Shown in pieces: positions 26,122-36,281 of a stretch of 44,569 bases of DNA. Location of the stretch: NCBI GenBank assembly GCA_017430835.1, contig JAFRMD010000088.1:1-44569 (forward strand). Reading direction: 5' to 3'. The stretch is from Methanosphaera sp. Its GTDB lineage: Archaea; Methanobacteriota; Methanobacteria; Methanobacteriales; Methanobacteriaceae. How positions within the stretch are numbered: position 1 is the first letter of the stretch; every line of letters starts with the position of its first letter. The notes beneath the pieces were generated by a model. The model worked only from the letters and a program-made list of their open reading frames with translations, did no database searches and was not told the DNA's origin. The position numbers and the translations under genes were made by a program.

Positions 26122-27213
26122 ATGATAAATATAGCTAAACCAATAATTACTGATGAAGAAATTGAAGCAGTTACAGAAGTTTTAAAATCAGGAATGTTAG
26201 CACAAGGCCCTAAAGTAGAGGAGTTCCAAAATAAATTTGCTCAATACAGTGATGCAAAATATGGAATAGCAACCAGTTCCGGAACAACAGCATTACATAC
26301 TGCATTAGTAGCAGCAGGCGTTGAACAAGGTGATGAAGTAATTACTACACCATTTACTTTTGCAGCAACATCCAATTCAATATTATATTCCAATGCAACA
26401 CCCGTTTATGCAGATATTGACCCAAAAACGTTTAACTTAAATCCAGAAAAAATAGAAGAAAAAATTACTGATAAAACAAAGGCAATAATGCCCGTCCATT
26501 TGTATGGACAACCTGCAGATATGGATCCAATACTTGAAATTGCAGAAAAACATGATTTGAAAGTTATTGAAGATGCTGCACAAGCTCATGGTTCAACATA
26601 TAAAGGTAAAAAAATTGGAAGTATCGGTGATTTAGGATGCTTCAGTTTTTATCCTACCAAAAACATGACCACTGGCGAAGGTGGAATGGTTACTACCAAT
26701 GATGAAGAATTAGCTGAAAAATCATCCATGGTTCGTGCTCATGGAGAAAGCAAAAGATATGAACAATCCTTATTAGGATACAATTATAGAATGACTGATA
26801 TTGCAGCAAGTATTGGTTTAGTACAGTTAAAAAACATTGACCAAATTAACAAAAAAAGAAATGAAAATGCCGAGTACTTATCCGAAGGATTATCAGATGT
26901 TAAAGGAATAACAACACCTGAAATAGCAGAGAACGTCACACACGTATTCCATCAATATACGATAAGAGTATCTAAAGATAGAGATGCATTTAAAGACTTT
27001 TTAACACAAAAAGAAATTGGTACAGGAGTTCATTATCCTATTGTATTATATAAACAACCATATTACCAAAACATTGGTTTAACAGGCAATTGTCCTGAAG
27101 CAGAATTAGCAGCCAACCAAGTAATATCATTACCAGTACATCCTTCATTAACTCAGGAAGAACTGGACACAATAATTTCTGCCGTTAAAGAATGTTCAGA
27201 CAAATTATTATAA
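26122..27213 (+). CDS. DegT/DnrJ/EryC1/StrS-family sugar aminotransferase
   Basis: The 363-residue PLP enzyme shows [15 protein letters not shown], the aspartate in [10 protein letters not shown], and the PLP lysine Lys180 in [16 protein letters not shown]. The family transfers amino groups to nucleotide-linked keto-sugars for cell-surface glycans or glycoproteins. No other sugar gene is adjacent, so the substrate cannot be told. AGAGGATAA is a good ribosome binding site. The next gene starts 50 bases later and is not evidently related. Confidence 0.88.
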   Translation: MINIAKPIITDEEIEAVTEVLKSGMLAQGPKVEEFQNKFAQYSDAKYGIATSSGTTALHTALVAAGVEQGDEVITTPFTFAATSNSILYSNATPVYADIDPKTFNLNPEKIEEKITDKTKAIMPVHLYGQPADMDPILEIAEKHDLKVIEDAAQAHGSTYKGKKIGSIGDLGCFSFYPTKNMTTGEGGMVTTNDEELAEKSSMVRAHGESKRYEQSLLGYNYRMTDIAASIGLVQLKNIDQINKKRNENAEYLSEGLSDVKGITTPEIAENVTHVFHQYTIRVSKDRDAFKDFLTQKEIGTGVHYPIVLYKQPYYQNIGLTGNCPEAELAANQVISLPVHPSLTQEELDTIISAVKECSDKLL

Positions 27214-27263
27214 CCCCCTTTCTTGCTATTTTTTTAATTAATTTCAACGGAAATTTTGTTAGA

Positions 27264-28118
27264 ATGAAAATTGATAAAAAATCATTTAATGACTATGTTA
27301 AAAGTAATGTTTTCAGTACTTTGCATAATTATCATTTAATCAATGAAAATGAAAAGATAATGATAGGTGTTTCTGGTGGAAAAGACAGTATTCTTACTTT
27401 ACACTTGCTGAAAAAATATCAAATTGAATCAGAATTGAATTTTGAACTTGAAGCATTATGTATTGATGAAGGAATTAAAGGATACCGGGAAGAAGGTATA
27501 AAAACAGCAAAAAAAAACTGTAAAAAATTAGATATTCCATTAACTGTCCAATCCTTCAAAAAGGAATGGGGCTATGATTTGGACGATATAAATGACTTTT
27601 ATAAAAGTACCTGTATGCCCTGCGGAATTTATAGAAGATATTTACTTAATAAAATAACCAATGAACATGAATGTGACAAAGTAGCAACAGGACATAATCT
27701 TGATGATGAAATCCAATCCTTTTTAATGACTTTTGCAAGAAATGATCAAAACAAGTTCCCCAAATTCACACCCATTCTAAATAAAATTCATGAGGATATG
27801 GTTCCCAGAATAAAACCTTTATGGAAATTACCAGAAAAAGACGTTGGCATCTGGTGTGTTCTTAACAATATTCCAATCCATGATGAAGAATGTCCATACT
27901 CAGTTACTTCACTAAGAAGTGATGTTAAATTATTTTTAAATAATCTTGAAGAAAATAGTAAAGGTTCTAAAAAGAACATATTCAAATCTTTTGAAAAAAC
28001 ATTCAAAATAAAACAAGAAGCGGTAATGTTGAATTCATGTAAAATATGTGGCCAACCAACAGCCAACAGTCCGTGTAAAGCATGCGAAATAACAAAAGAA
28101 ATTAAAGAAAAATTATAA
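27264..28118 (+). CDS. TtuA/Ncs6-type tRNA 2-thiolation ATPase without the N-terminal zinc domain
   Basis: From the ATG at 27264 the protein has 284 residues; the frame opens 24 codons earlier, inside the preceding gene. It has the PP-loop GVSGGKDS, the cluster pair in STCMPCGIYRRYLL, TGHNLDDEIQSFLMTF, a third cluster cysteine in DEECPYS, and a C-terminal zinc ribbon (CKICG...CKAC). Such proteins thiolate uridine in tRNA using a [4Fe-4S] cluster. The N-terminal CxxC zinc knuckle usual in the family is missing, and I find no trace of it in other frames just upstream. The 3' end overlaps the convergent small gene by 6 bases. Confidence 0.85.
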   Translation: MKIDKKSFNDYVKSNVFSTLHNYHLINENEKIMIGVSGGKDSILTLHLLKKYQIESELNFELEALCIDEGIKGYREEGIKTAKKNCKKLDIPLTVQSFKKEWGYDLDDINDFYKSTCMPCGIYRRYLLNKITNEHECDKVATGHNLDDEIQSFLMTFARNDQNKFPKFTPILNKIHEDMVPRIKPLWKLPEKDVGIWCVLNNIPIHDEECPYSVTSLRSDVKLFLNNLEENSKGSKKNIFKSFEKTFKIKQEAVMLNSCKICGQPTANSPCKACEITKEIKEKL

Positions 28119-28328
28119 TTCGTCAGCAGTTCTGAAAATTGTACCACCATAAATTTCTTCTTGCATTTGTTGAACTGCTTCTGTAGCTAAACTAGAAGTA
28201 TCAGCTATTTTTAAAATTCTTCTTTTTTGTACATTTAAACTTTTTCCGCAAGTACATCTTTTTGTCTTTGTTGTATCCTTAGAATACAAGACTCTTCCAC
28301 AATCACACCTGAAAATTAAATATGCCAT
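28113..28328 (-). CDS. Small zinc-ribbon protein (DUF1922 family)
   Basis: A 71-residue protein with four cysteines in FRCDCGRVL and KRCTCGKSL, forming a likely zinc ribbon, followed by a basic stretch and a helical tail. It resembles the archaeal DUF1922 family, whose function is unknown; the fold suggests nucleic acid or protein binding. It follows the TraB-family gene after 9 bases in the comB operon. Confidence 0.8.
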   Translation of the reverse strand: MAYLIFRCDCGRVLYSKDTTKTKRCTCGKSLNVQKRRILKIADTSSLATEAVQQMQEEIYGGTIFRTADEL

Positions 28329-28337
28329 TAAACTCCC

Positions 28338-29732
28338 TCACAATCCAAATATTGTATGTAAATATGGTAAGAAAACCTTATTAATAGTTATTAAAACTCC
28401 TATAGTACAACCAAGGTTCGTACCTATTACTACTATTAACACTCTAAATAATTTGTTATGCCATAAGTCACGGAATGATTCAAAATCTGCCAATGAATGT
28501 AAATCATCAAATCCAACATTTCTTAGTTTTGCTTCCACCAAACCAGAAAACCATCCTGCAGCTAACAATGGATGAAGAACTGTTATTGGAGCAACCAACA
28601 TTGCAACAATTGCTGATTGAATCTTAGATCCAGATAGCAATGAACCAATAAATGCACCTCCACCTGCAAATATCAGATAATTTATTAAGCCTCCTTCTAT
28701 ATTAATGCCCTGAAAAAAGGCTACTATGAATATTATGACAAATATTACTGGAATTGAATACAAAAATATCTGAATGAGTGAAAATCTTGATTCCTTTACA
28801 TAAGACAATTCTTCAATTGAGGGTATACTTTCCGGATTTTCCAAGAACTTTAAAATTCCTGTTTTATGTCCTGCCCCTACTACTGCCACAACATTAGAAT
28901 CTTCCAAACTTTTTAGATTATAAGCCATATAAGCATCCCTTTCATGAACTAATGCATTATATCCTCCAGGAGAAGCTTCTTTAAAATAATTCATTACCTC
29001 CATTATCGTATCTTCTTGTTTTAGACGTTCAATTTCTTCTTCAAATGAAGTGTCTTCATCATCATCCCCTGATACATACGATACCAGCAATTCCCATATG
29101 AATTTTATTTTTTCTTTAAAGGACATGCCATTTATTGTTCTTTTTAATGTTGTTTGTATATTACGATCTATTAATGCGATGTCTGCATTTACTTCTTGAG
29201 CAATTTTTGCAGCTTCCAACATTTCGGAACCTGGTTGTACCCCTACATCTGCACCCATCTTTTTTTGGGTATGTGCTAAAAAGGTACTTACTAATGTTAC
29301 TATTAAATTGGATGATTTTAGTAATGATTTCATATCAAGTTTTTCTTCTCTTTTTATACCATTTGATTCATCCAATAATCTTTGATACCTTCCAATATCC
29401 AATTCAATAGCAACTATTTCAGGCCGTTTGTTATATATCGTTTCACGTACTGTGTTAACACTTTTTTCTGAAATGTGTGCAGTTCCCACTATTTCAAGAG
29501 ACGGTTCATGTATTGGTTCGATTATTTCCTCTTCAATTTGTATGTTTTCAATAGTATTCTGTATATTCTGGTTGTTTTCATCTAGAATTTCATTTTCTGT
29601 ATGTTCTTCTTGAGTATTTTCTTCAATAATTTCTTCATCATTAGACTGATTCTGATTATTATTGTTATTCGGATATACTCTGACAATTGGTGGTTTGTTA
29701 AAAATTCTGTTAATATTTTCTTCATCAGTCAT
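28338..29732 (-). CDS. TraB/PrgY-family membrane protein
   Basis: The 464-residue protein has a low-complexity Asn/Glu-rich N-terminus (about residues 18-75), then the TraB domain with the conserved IVGTAHISEKSV and IVAIELDIGRYQRL, a histidine-containing VAVVGAGHKTG, and four or more membrane segments near the C-terminus. TraB-type proteins include bacterial pheromone shutdown proteins and have a putative protease-like core; the archaeal role is unknown. It lies 16 bases after comB and before the zinc-ribbon gene. Confidence 0.85.
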   Translation of the reverse strand: MTDEENINRIFNKPPIVRVYPNNNNNQNQSNDEEIIEENTQEEHTENEILDENNQNIQNTIENIQIEEEIIEPIHEPSLEIVGTAHISEKSVNTVRETIYNKRPEIVAIELDIGRYQRLLDESNGIKREEKLDMKSLLKSSNLIVTLVSTFLAHTQKKMGADVGVQPGSEMLEAAKIAQEVNADIALIDRNIQTTLKRTINGMSFKEKIKFIWELLVSYVSGDDDEDTSFEEEIERLKQEDTIMEVMNYFKEASPGGYNALVHERDAYMAYNLKSLEDSNVVAVVGAGHKTGILKFLENPESIPSIEELSYVKESRFSLIQIFLYSIPVIFVIIFIVAFFQGINIEGGLINYLIFAGGGAFIGSLLSGSKIQSAIVAMLVAPITVLHPLLAAGWFSGLVEAKLRNVGFDDLHSLADFESFRDLWHNKLFRVLIVVIGTNLGCTIGVLITINKVFLPYLHTIFGL

Positions 29733-29748
29733 GTTATCACTAAAAAAA

Positions 29749-30453
29749 TTATAATAATTTTATTTTTCCATTTGAATAAATTGGAACGTTGTCCGATTCG
29801 TTTATTAATAAACATGTATTAATATCTTCGTAAGCATTAATTGATTTAAGCCGTTCAGCACTGTCTGAGGAGTATATTAAGGTTTGAGATATATCCGTAT
29901 CATCAGACATTATTAAGGACATTTGTGCAAATTCAGATAATTCCAGATTAATATTTTTTTCATCACATATTGAAATCATTTCATTAATTATTAAACCGGC
30001 ACCAATAAAATCTTCCATTGTAAATTTATTTCTCCAGCCAGCCATTACTAATGAAATTTCATTTTTTGCTAGTTTTAATGCTTTTTCTGCTACTGCATGT
30101 GCATTTAACGCACAACCAATAAGTATTTTTGTATTTTCATTGTTTCTTAAAATATTACTTAAAACTTCTGTACCGTTTGTTGTTTTAATAACTAATATTT
30201 TTCCACTATAATCCTGAATTGCAAATGGTGAATTTGATACATCAAAATTTTCTATTTTTTGAGCATTTTCTTCTCCAGCTAATATAGCCCCATATTGTTC
30301 TCTTAACATAAACGCTTTATCAGTAGAGTTAACTGGAATAACCTCATCAAAATTATTTAACGCTAAAGTTATTGTAGTGCTAGCCCTTAGCAAGTCAATC
30401 ATTATCGCTAAATCATTTGTTTCCGTTGTGCATAAATCAACATTTACTCTCAT
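29749..30453 (-). CDS. comB: 2-phosphosulfolactate phosphatase (coenzyme M synthesis)
   Basis: The 234-residue protein matches ComB: MIDLLRASTTITLAL near the N-terminus, then LAGEENAQKIENFDVSNSP and VIKTTNGTEVL. ComB removes phosphate from phosphosulfolactate in step two of coenzyme M synthesis, giving sulfolactate for ComC. ComC, ComD and ComE are encoded 7-9 kb to the right on the other strand, so four successive steps are found in this window. It is the first gene of a three-gene unit with traB-like and DUF1922-like genes. Confidence 0.92.
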   Translation of the reverse strand: MRVNVDLCTTETNDLAIMIDLLRASTTITLALNNFDEVIPVNSTDKAFMLREQYGAILAGEENAQKIENFDVSNSPFAIQDYSGKILVIKTTNGTEVLSNILRNNENTKILIGCALNAHAVAEKALKLAKNEISLVMAGWRNKFTMEDFIGAGLIINEMISICDEKNINLELSEFAQMSLIMSDDTDISQTLIYSSDSAERLKSINAYEDINTCLLINESDNVPIYSNGKIKLL

Positions 30454-30589
30454 TTAATCACTGAAATTTATTTATTAAAAACAATTAAATATACTTTATA
30501 ATTTTCAAAGTATTTCAATTTTTTACATTTTTATTCGAAAAAAAGAAGTAAACTAATAAAGATAATAATTAATATTTAAGGATGATAAC

Positions 30590-31108
30590 ATGAAAATTAT
30601 TACTACACCAATGTGTGAAGACATATTGACTATTGCAGGATTATCAAATTATGAAGTAGTTAATCCAAAGGAAATTAAAGATGCAGATATTGCAATTTTA
30701 TTGACTGAAACAAAATCTGAGATTCCCAAATTATCCATAAAATTAAATACGTACACACAAATACTTGAAAGTGTTTTGAAAGTACAAAAAAAGTTTAATA
30801 CCCGTATAAATAATAACCAATTAGATGAAGTTAAAAATTTGATTGATGAAAATAATGAAAAAAAAGATAATAGAAAAAGTACTAAAGTAAAAGTATATAG
30901 TAATTTTTTAAAGGAAACAGTTGAAGATATGGGTTTTAACCTATGTGATGAGGAATATGAATATATAGTAATGCCTGATTATATGGATATTCCGGAAGAG
31001 GATAATGTTATCATCATTCCCTCACATACAAATGTTTCAAAGGACCTTTTGGAACGTGTAAAAGAAAGATATGATTTATTGGAGAGAGAATTATGTACGA
31101 AACAATGA
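30590..31108 (+). CDS. Methanogen protein of unknown function paired with marker 7
   Basis: The 172-residue protein begins [17 protein letters not shown] and has no motif that I can name. The N-terminal part ([18 protein letters not shown]) and the C-terminal part ([27 protein letters not shown]) look like two alpha/beta units joined by a charged, poorly conserved linker. It is preceded by a clear GGATGAT site. The marker 7 gene starts within its last 16 bases, so the proteins are translationally coupled and may form a complex for methyl-CoM reductase activation. It may belong to a DUF2112-type family, from memory only. It does not fit markers 5 or 17. Confidence 0.65.
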   Translation: MKIITTPMCEDILTIAGLSNYEVVNPKEIKDADIAILLTETKSEIPKLSIKLNTYTQILESVLKVQKKFNTRINNNQLDEVKNLIDENNEKKDNRKSTKVKVYSNFLKETVEDMGFNLCDEEYEYIVMPDYMDIPEEDNVIIIPSHTNVSKDLLERVKERYDLLERELCTKQ

Positions 31109-32001
31109 CTTATACTGGTGGAATACATAAACATTATGAAATTGAGGAGTTAATTGAAGATTTAGGTGGGTTTATTTTACAAAAAAATGAATCACAACTC
31201 GATATTACATTAACTATTGCAATCCCAGCAGAGGATACTGAGAAAATTGAAATTAAGGCTAAAGAATTATTGGGTGATGTTGAAGTATCCTCTTTAGCAA
31301 GTACTGAAATAGCTGTAGTATCTCCTACACTTGCCAGACAACATTTACCTCATGCTGCTTGTGATATTGCAGAATACTTAAGAAGATACGGTACTAAAAC
31401 AAATATGATTGGTTTAGCCAGAGGTGCAGGTAAAGGAATTTCACAAATCAGTAAACCTGAAAAAGATTTAATTGAAGAACATGATTTGGCCATATTCTCA
31501 CTGGGAAGTTTTGAAGATTGTATTCGTAAAAAAACACACTTATTTGAAGACATAGACATTCCCGTAATTGTTGTAGGTAGTCCTGAATTAGAAGCTGAAG
31601 AAATCAATGCCAATGCATATGTATCAGGCTTTGGTAGAATTCCTAGAAGATTAAAACGTGGCGAAAACATAAGAGCATTAAGAAAGCTTGTAGATATTTC
31701 TGAAAATATTATTGCAAAACAAAAAGAAGATTTAAATGATGATCCACTGATTGTTTCACCAATTTTAACAAAGATTGCTATTGAAAGAAGTATTGATGAG
31801 ATTGAACATGTTAATTCACCGATGGCACTGGTTAGTCAATTAGATGGTGTAAGAGTTAAACTTCCATATGATGACTATCATGAAGATATATCCAATGTTG
31901 TTGTTGAAGGTCATAAATTAGGCGATATTGCAGAAATTAAGAAATCTAAAATGTACGATCACATATTGGTTAAAATTTTACCGGAAACTTCTTTATATTA
32001 A
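31093..32001 (+). CDS. Methanogenesis marker protein 7
   Basis: The 302-residue protein starts [20 protein letters not shown] and contains [35 protein letters not shown] cut here to its key block [20 protein letters not shown], with [14 protein letters not shown] and [17 protein letters not shown]. This is the methanogen-only marker 7 family, reported to be part of the complex that activates methyl-CoM reductase together with McrC, markers 3 and 17 and the ATPase A2. The start has a GAGAGAA site inside the previous gene. Confidence 0.82.
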   Translation: MYETMTYTGGIHKHYEIEELIEDLGGFILQKNESQLDITLTIAIPAEDTEKIEIKAKELLGDVEVSSLASTEIAVVSPTLARQHLPHAACDIAEYLRRYGTKTNMIGLARGAGKGISQISKPEKDLIEEHDLAIFSLGSFEDCIRKKTHLFEDIDIPVIVVGSPELEAEEINANAYVSGFGRIPRRLKRGENIRALRKLVDISENIIAKQKEDLNDDPLIVSPILTKIAIERSIDEIEHVNSPMALVSQLDGVRVKLPYDDYHEDISNVVVEGHKLGDIAEIKKSKMYDHILVKILPETSLY

Positions 32002-32150
32002 ATAATACGATAACTTCTTTTTCCTTAAATAATCCTCTTTTTTTCTATTTATTTTAATTTAAAAAAAAATAATTTTAATAGCTATGTAAAAAATATATTA
32101 AAGTAATTAACTAATATTTAAAAATATTATTATAATATAGGAGTAATTAA

Positions 32151-33008
32151 ATGGCACATCATGGTGATAATTTATCTGATGAAGATAAAAAAGCAATAAT
32201 GGAACAAAACATTAACATTACACGTAATTTAGCAAACATTAAATATAAAGTTGCTGTTATGAGTGGTAAAGGTGGAGTAGGAAAATCAACAGTAGCTGTA
32301 AACTTAGCACAAGCTTTCAATGCAATGGGTTACAAAACAGCTATTTATGATGTAGATATTCATGGACCTAACGTTCCAAAAATGTTAGGAATTGAAGGTG
32401 AAAGCATTGGAGTTAAAGGTAACAAATTGGTTCCTGTTGAAACTGATGACGGATTATTGGTTGCATCAATGGCTTTTTTAATTGAAAATAACGGTTCACC
32501 AATTATTTGGAGAGGACCTCAAAAAACAGGAGCAATAAAACAATTAATTTCAGATGTTGCATGGGGTAACATTGACGTAATGATTTTCGATAACCCCCCA
32601 GGTACGGGAGATGAACCATTAACTGTTCTTCAAATGATTCCAAATTTAGATGCTGCAGTTATGGTAACAACCCCTAGTTCTGTTTCCGAAGAAGATGTTA
32701 TTAAATGTGTTGGAATGACACGAATGTTAAATATTAACAATATTGGTTTAATAGAAAACATGTCATACTTTGAATGTCCACATTGTAACGAAAAAGTTAA
32801 TCTATTTGGTGACAGTAAAGGAAAAGATTTTGCTGAAGCAATGAATGTGGATTATTTAGGAGATTTACCATTCAAAACAGCAGTTTCTGAATCTGCCGAC
32901 AAATATGACACACCTATTGTTAAATCAGAACCAGATTCTCTTGCTTCACAAGGTTTCATAACCATTGCTAAAGAAATTGAATCAAAATATTTCAACAAAG
33001 ATGATTGA
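32151..33008 (+). CDS. Mrp/Nbp35-type iron-sulfur carrier ATPase
   Basis: The 285-residue protein has a deviant Walker A motif GKGGVGKST (residues 39-47), the IYDVDIHGPNVPKMLG block, and a cysteine pair in FECPHCNEKVNLFG that holds a cluster between two monomers. The family (ApbC/Nbp35) carries [4Fe-4S] clusters to target proteins, a task in heavy demand here. It has its own promoter gap and is followed by a T8 stop signal at 33021-33028. Confidence 0.93.
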   Translation: MAHHGDNLSDEDKKAIMEQNINITRNLANIKYKVAVMSGKGGVGKSTVAVNLAQAFNAMGYKTAIYDVDIHGPNVPKMLGIEGESIGVKGNKLVPVETDDGLLVASMAFLIENNGSPIIWRGPQKTGAIKQLISDVAWGNIDVMIFDNPPGTGDEPLTVLQMIPNLDAAVMVTTPSSVSEEDVIKCVGMTRMLNINNIGLIENMSYFECPHCNEKVNLFGDSKGKDFAEAMNVDYLGDLPFKTAVSESADKYDTPIVKSEPDSLASQGFITIAKEIESKYFNKDD

Positions 33009-33016
33009 AATCATCA

Positions 33017-33030
33017 ACACTTTTTTTTAA
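33017..33030 (+). terminator. T-run terminator after the Mrp/Nbp35 gene
   Basis: AACACTTTTTTTTAA, 10-20 bases after the stop codon, repeats the ACTTTTTTT form seen after other plus-strand genes here. Confidence 0.5.
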
Positions 33031-33187
33031 TTTTTATCATTTATTTTCTTTAATAAACTATTTTAATTACCAAAGGTTATATAATAGAAAATTAATATAG
33101 TATAATGTACTTAAAAAATATAAAAAAATAAAACAATTACTTATACTAACTTAAAAAATAAAAAAAAAACAAAAAAGAGGTGCAAAA

Positions 33188-33808
33188 ATGAAACCAATAG
33201 ACAAAGACGTGAAAGGAACAACAACCGTAGGTTTTGTATGTAAAGATGGAGTTGTTTTAGCTACAGAAACAAGAGCAACAATGGGAAGTTTAGTTGCAAA
33301 CAAAGGAGCAGAAAAACTATTCCAACTAGACGACAAAATAGGAGCAACCATAGCCGGAACAGTTTCCCATGCACAATCATTAATGGATGTCATAAAAGCA
33401 GAAATTGCATTATACAAATTAAAAAATGAAAAAGAAATGTCAATTGATGCAGTAGCCGTCCTAACCAGCAATATACTTAAGTCAGGACCATACTACGTTC
33501 AAACAATACTTGCAGGAGTAGACCGAAAAGGAGCAAAACTATTCTCATTAGATCCAAGTGGAAGTTACATGGAAGAAAAATGCACATCCACTGGTTCAGG
33601 TTCACCATATGCTTTTGGAGTTCTTGAAGACCGATACAATGAAGAATTAGATATTGAAGAAGGCAAAAAAGTAGCTGTTAAAGCAATAACCTCTGCAATG
33701 GAACGTGACGTATATTCCGGAAACGGATATAGACTAGCAACAATTTCAAAAGAAGGTATGAAAATATACACCCCTGAAGAGATTGAAGAAATCAAATCCG
33801 AGATATAA
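33188..33808 (+). CDS. psmB: Proteasome beta subunit
   Basis: The 206-residue protein has a ten-residue propeptide (MKPIDKDVKG) followed by TTTVGFVCKDGVVLATETRAT. Thr11 becomes the catalytic N-terminal residue after self-cleavage. Asp and Lys residues of the active site are in place (ATETRATMG and the lysine in NKGAEKLFQ). It forms the inner rings of the archaeal 20S proteasome; the alpha subunit is not in the window. AGAGGTG is a strong ribosome binding site. Confidence 0.95.
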   Translation: MKPIDKDVKGTTTVGFVCKDGVVLATETRATMGSLVANKGAEKLFQLDDKIGATIAGTVSHAQSLMDVIKAEIALYKLKNEKEMSIDAVAVLTSNILKSGPYYVQTILAGVDRKGAKLFSLDPSGSYMEEKCTSTGSGSPYAFGVLEDRYNEELDIEEGKKVAVKAITSAMERDVYSGNGYRLATISKEGMKIYTPEEIEEIKSEI

Positions 33809-34214
33809 TATTTTTCAACACCTTCTCTTTTTATAATAAAACATTATATATAACCTTGAACAAAATACTAATTAGATTATTTTTGAAATATTAATTTATA
33901 TTCATATCAAAATTACTTTAAAAAAATAATTTAAACAATTCATCATTTTACAACATATTAAAACAATACCGTAAAATCCATGATTAAAGTAATTATCAAC
34001 TTATTAAACATATGAATATTCCAACACATAGTATCATACTTTTTAGTAGTAACTTAATAAATAACTAACTGTTTTAATGGAAATTTAAAAGCTGAACTAA
34101 AAAAATAATCACTTATTATTTATTATACTTAAGCAAATTCAAAAACTAAAACATAAAATTACAATAATTAATCATCCAATCAAGAAAATATAAACAAAAA
34201 CGAGAGTGAATAAT
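33809..34214. other. Intergenic region between psmB and the aCPSF1 gene
   Basis: About 400 bases of AT-rich DNA. It begins with a short T-run after psmB (33828-33832) and must hold the promoter of the next gene; TTATTTATTATACTTAAG near 34114-34132 is the best TATA candidate. I see no gene, repeat or structured RNA in it. Confidence 0.4.
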
Positions 34215-36122
34215 ATGAACACTATGATTCAGGACATCAAAGAAAGAATTATTGAACGTTTACCTGAAAAAGTAAAAGTAGCTAAAGTAGAATTCGAAGG
34301 TCCGGAAATAGTTATTTACACAAAAAATCCAGAAATTATTAAGGATAACGGAAACCTAATTCGAGACTTAGCTAAAGACATTAGAAAAAGAATCATCATA
34401 AGATCAGACAAATCAGTACTATCCGAACCAACAGAAACCATAGAAAAAATAGAAGAAATAGTTCCAAAAGAAGCAGAAATAACAGACATTTCATTTGATG
34501 AAGTCACATGCGAAGTAATCATAGAATCTAAAAAACCAGGATTAGTAATAGGAAAATACGGAACAACATCCAGAGAAATTGTAAAACAAACAGGATGGGC
34601 ACCAAAAATCCTAAGAACACCACCAGTTTCTTCAGAAACCGTTCAAAAAATAAGACTAATATTAAAAAGAAGTAGCAAAGAAAGAAAAGAATTCTTACAA
34701 GAATTAGGACAACGAATTCACAGAGAAGCAAGATTTGATAATGATTGGGTGAGATTAACCTCATTAGGTGGATTCAGAGAAGTAGGAAGATCATGTTTAT
34801 TCTTACAAACACCAAACAGTAAAGTTATACTTGATTGTGGAGTAAACGTAGCAGGAGTGGATGAAAAAACTGCATACCCATACTTAAACGTACCAGAATT
34901 CAATTTACAAACACTAGATGCAGTAATTATTACACACGCACACCTTGACCACACAGGATTTGTACCATACTTATACCATTATGGATACGATGGTCCAACA
35001 TACTGTACAACACCAACAAGAGACATGATGACATTACTACAACAAGACCACATAGACATATCACACAGAGAAGACAACCCACTACCCTTCAACATAAAAG
35101 ACGTGAAAGAAAGCATTAAAAAAACCATTACCTTAGACTATGGAGAAGTAACAGACATATCCCCAGACATAAGACTAACACTCCATAATGCAGGCCACAT
35201 CGTAGGTTCCGCAATGGCACACCTCCACATAGGAGACGGAAAACACAACTTCGTCTACACAGGCGACTTCAAAAACGAAAAAAGTCGACTACTCGAACCA
35301 TCCGTAACAAGATTCCCAAGAATAGAATCCATGGTCATGGAAAGTACCTACGGTGGACACGAAGACGTCACACCAACAAGAAACACCGCAGAAAAAGAAC
35401 TAATAAAAAGCATATATGGAACATTAAATCGAGGAGGAAAAGTACTCATACCAGTATTTGCAGTAGGAAGAGCACAAGAAATTATGATTGTATTAGAAGA
35501 ATACATAAACCATGGCATCCTCAAAGACGTTCCAGTATACATCGATGGAATGATTTGGGAAGCAACAGCAATACACACAGCACACCCTGAATTCCTAAGT
35601 AACGATTTAAGAGATCAAATATTCCACATTGGAAAAAACCCATTCACATCAGAAGTATTTAAAAAAGTAACAAATAATGAACAAAGAAGAAAATTGGTCG
35701 AAAGCGATGAACCATGCGTAATTCTTTCAACATCAGGGATGTTAACAGGTGGAAACTCCGTAGAATACTTCAAAGAATTATGTGAAGAAGAAAAAAATAG
35801 CATAATATTTGTAGGATACCAATCAGAAGGATCCCTCGGAAGAAGAATACAAAAAGGACATAAAGAAGCACCATTAGATGATGATGGAATAACAAGATTA
35901 TACCACATCAACTTAGAGGTAACAACAATTGACGGTTTCAGTGGACACAGTGACCGTAAACAATTAATGGAATACGTCAGAAGATTATCCCCAAAACCAG
36001 ACAAAATACTTGTATGTCACGGTGACGCATACAAAGCATTAGATTTAGCAAGTAGTGTTTACAGATCATATAAAATTGAAACAAAAACACCTATGAATCT
36101 TGAAACAACAAGATTACAATAA
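34215..36122 (+). CDS. Archaeal transcription termination ribonuclease aCPSF1/FttA
   Basis: From the ATG at 34215, after a GAGAGTGA site, the protein has 635 residues. The N-terminal third holds two KH-type RNA-binding domains (the second with [16 protein letters not shown]). A metallo-beta-lactamase domain follows with the zinc motif THAHLDHTG, then a beta-CASP domain ([23 protein letters not shown]) and the final SGHSDRKQL. This beta-CASP nuclease is the general termination factor in methanogens and cuts at U-rich sites. That fits the many T-run gene ends in the window. Confidence 0.94.
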   Translation: MNTMIQDIKERIIERLPEKVKVAKVEFEGPEIVIYTKNPEIIKDNGNLIRDLAKDIRKRIIIRSDKSVLSEPTETIEKIEEIVPKEAEITDISFDEVTCEVIIESKKPGLVIGKYGTTSREIVKQTGWAPKILRTPPVSSETVQKIRLILKRSSKERKEFLQELGQRIHREARFDNDWVRLTSLGGFREVGRSCLFLQTPNSKVILDCGVNVAGVDEKTAYPYLNVPEFNLQTLDAVIITHAHLDHTGFVPYLYHYGYDGPTYCTTPTRDMMTLLQQDHIDISHREDNPLPFNIKDVKESIKKTITLDYGEVTDISPDIRLTLHNAGHIVGSAMAHLHIGDGKHNFVYTGDFKNEKSRLLEPSVTRFPRIESMVMESTYGGHEDVTPTRNTAEKELIKSIYGTLNRGGKVLIPVFAVGRAQEIMIVLEEYINHGILKDVPVYIDGMIWEATAIHTAHPEFLSNDLRDQIFHIGKNPFTSEVFKKVTNNEQRRKLVESDEPCVILSTSGMLTGGNSVEYFKELCEEEKNSIIFVGYQSEGSLGRRIQKGHKEAPLDDDGITRLYHINLEVTTIDGFSGHSDRKQLMEYVRRLSPKPDKILVCHGDAYKALDLASSVYRSYKIETKTPMNLETTRLQ

Positions 36123-36281
36123 CCCCCACACTCTTTTTAAAATTTATTAAATACTGAAAAATATTAAAGTTATAAAATAAATACATAATATTAGATTAAA
36201 TAATAGTCTAGTAACATAGACACAGAAAAAAATTATTTTTGAAAAAATATAAAGGGAGACTTTATAGTATAGGTGATAATA

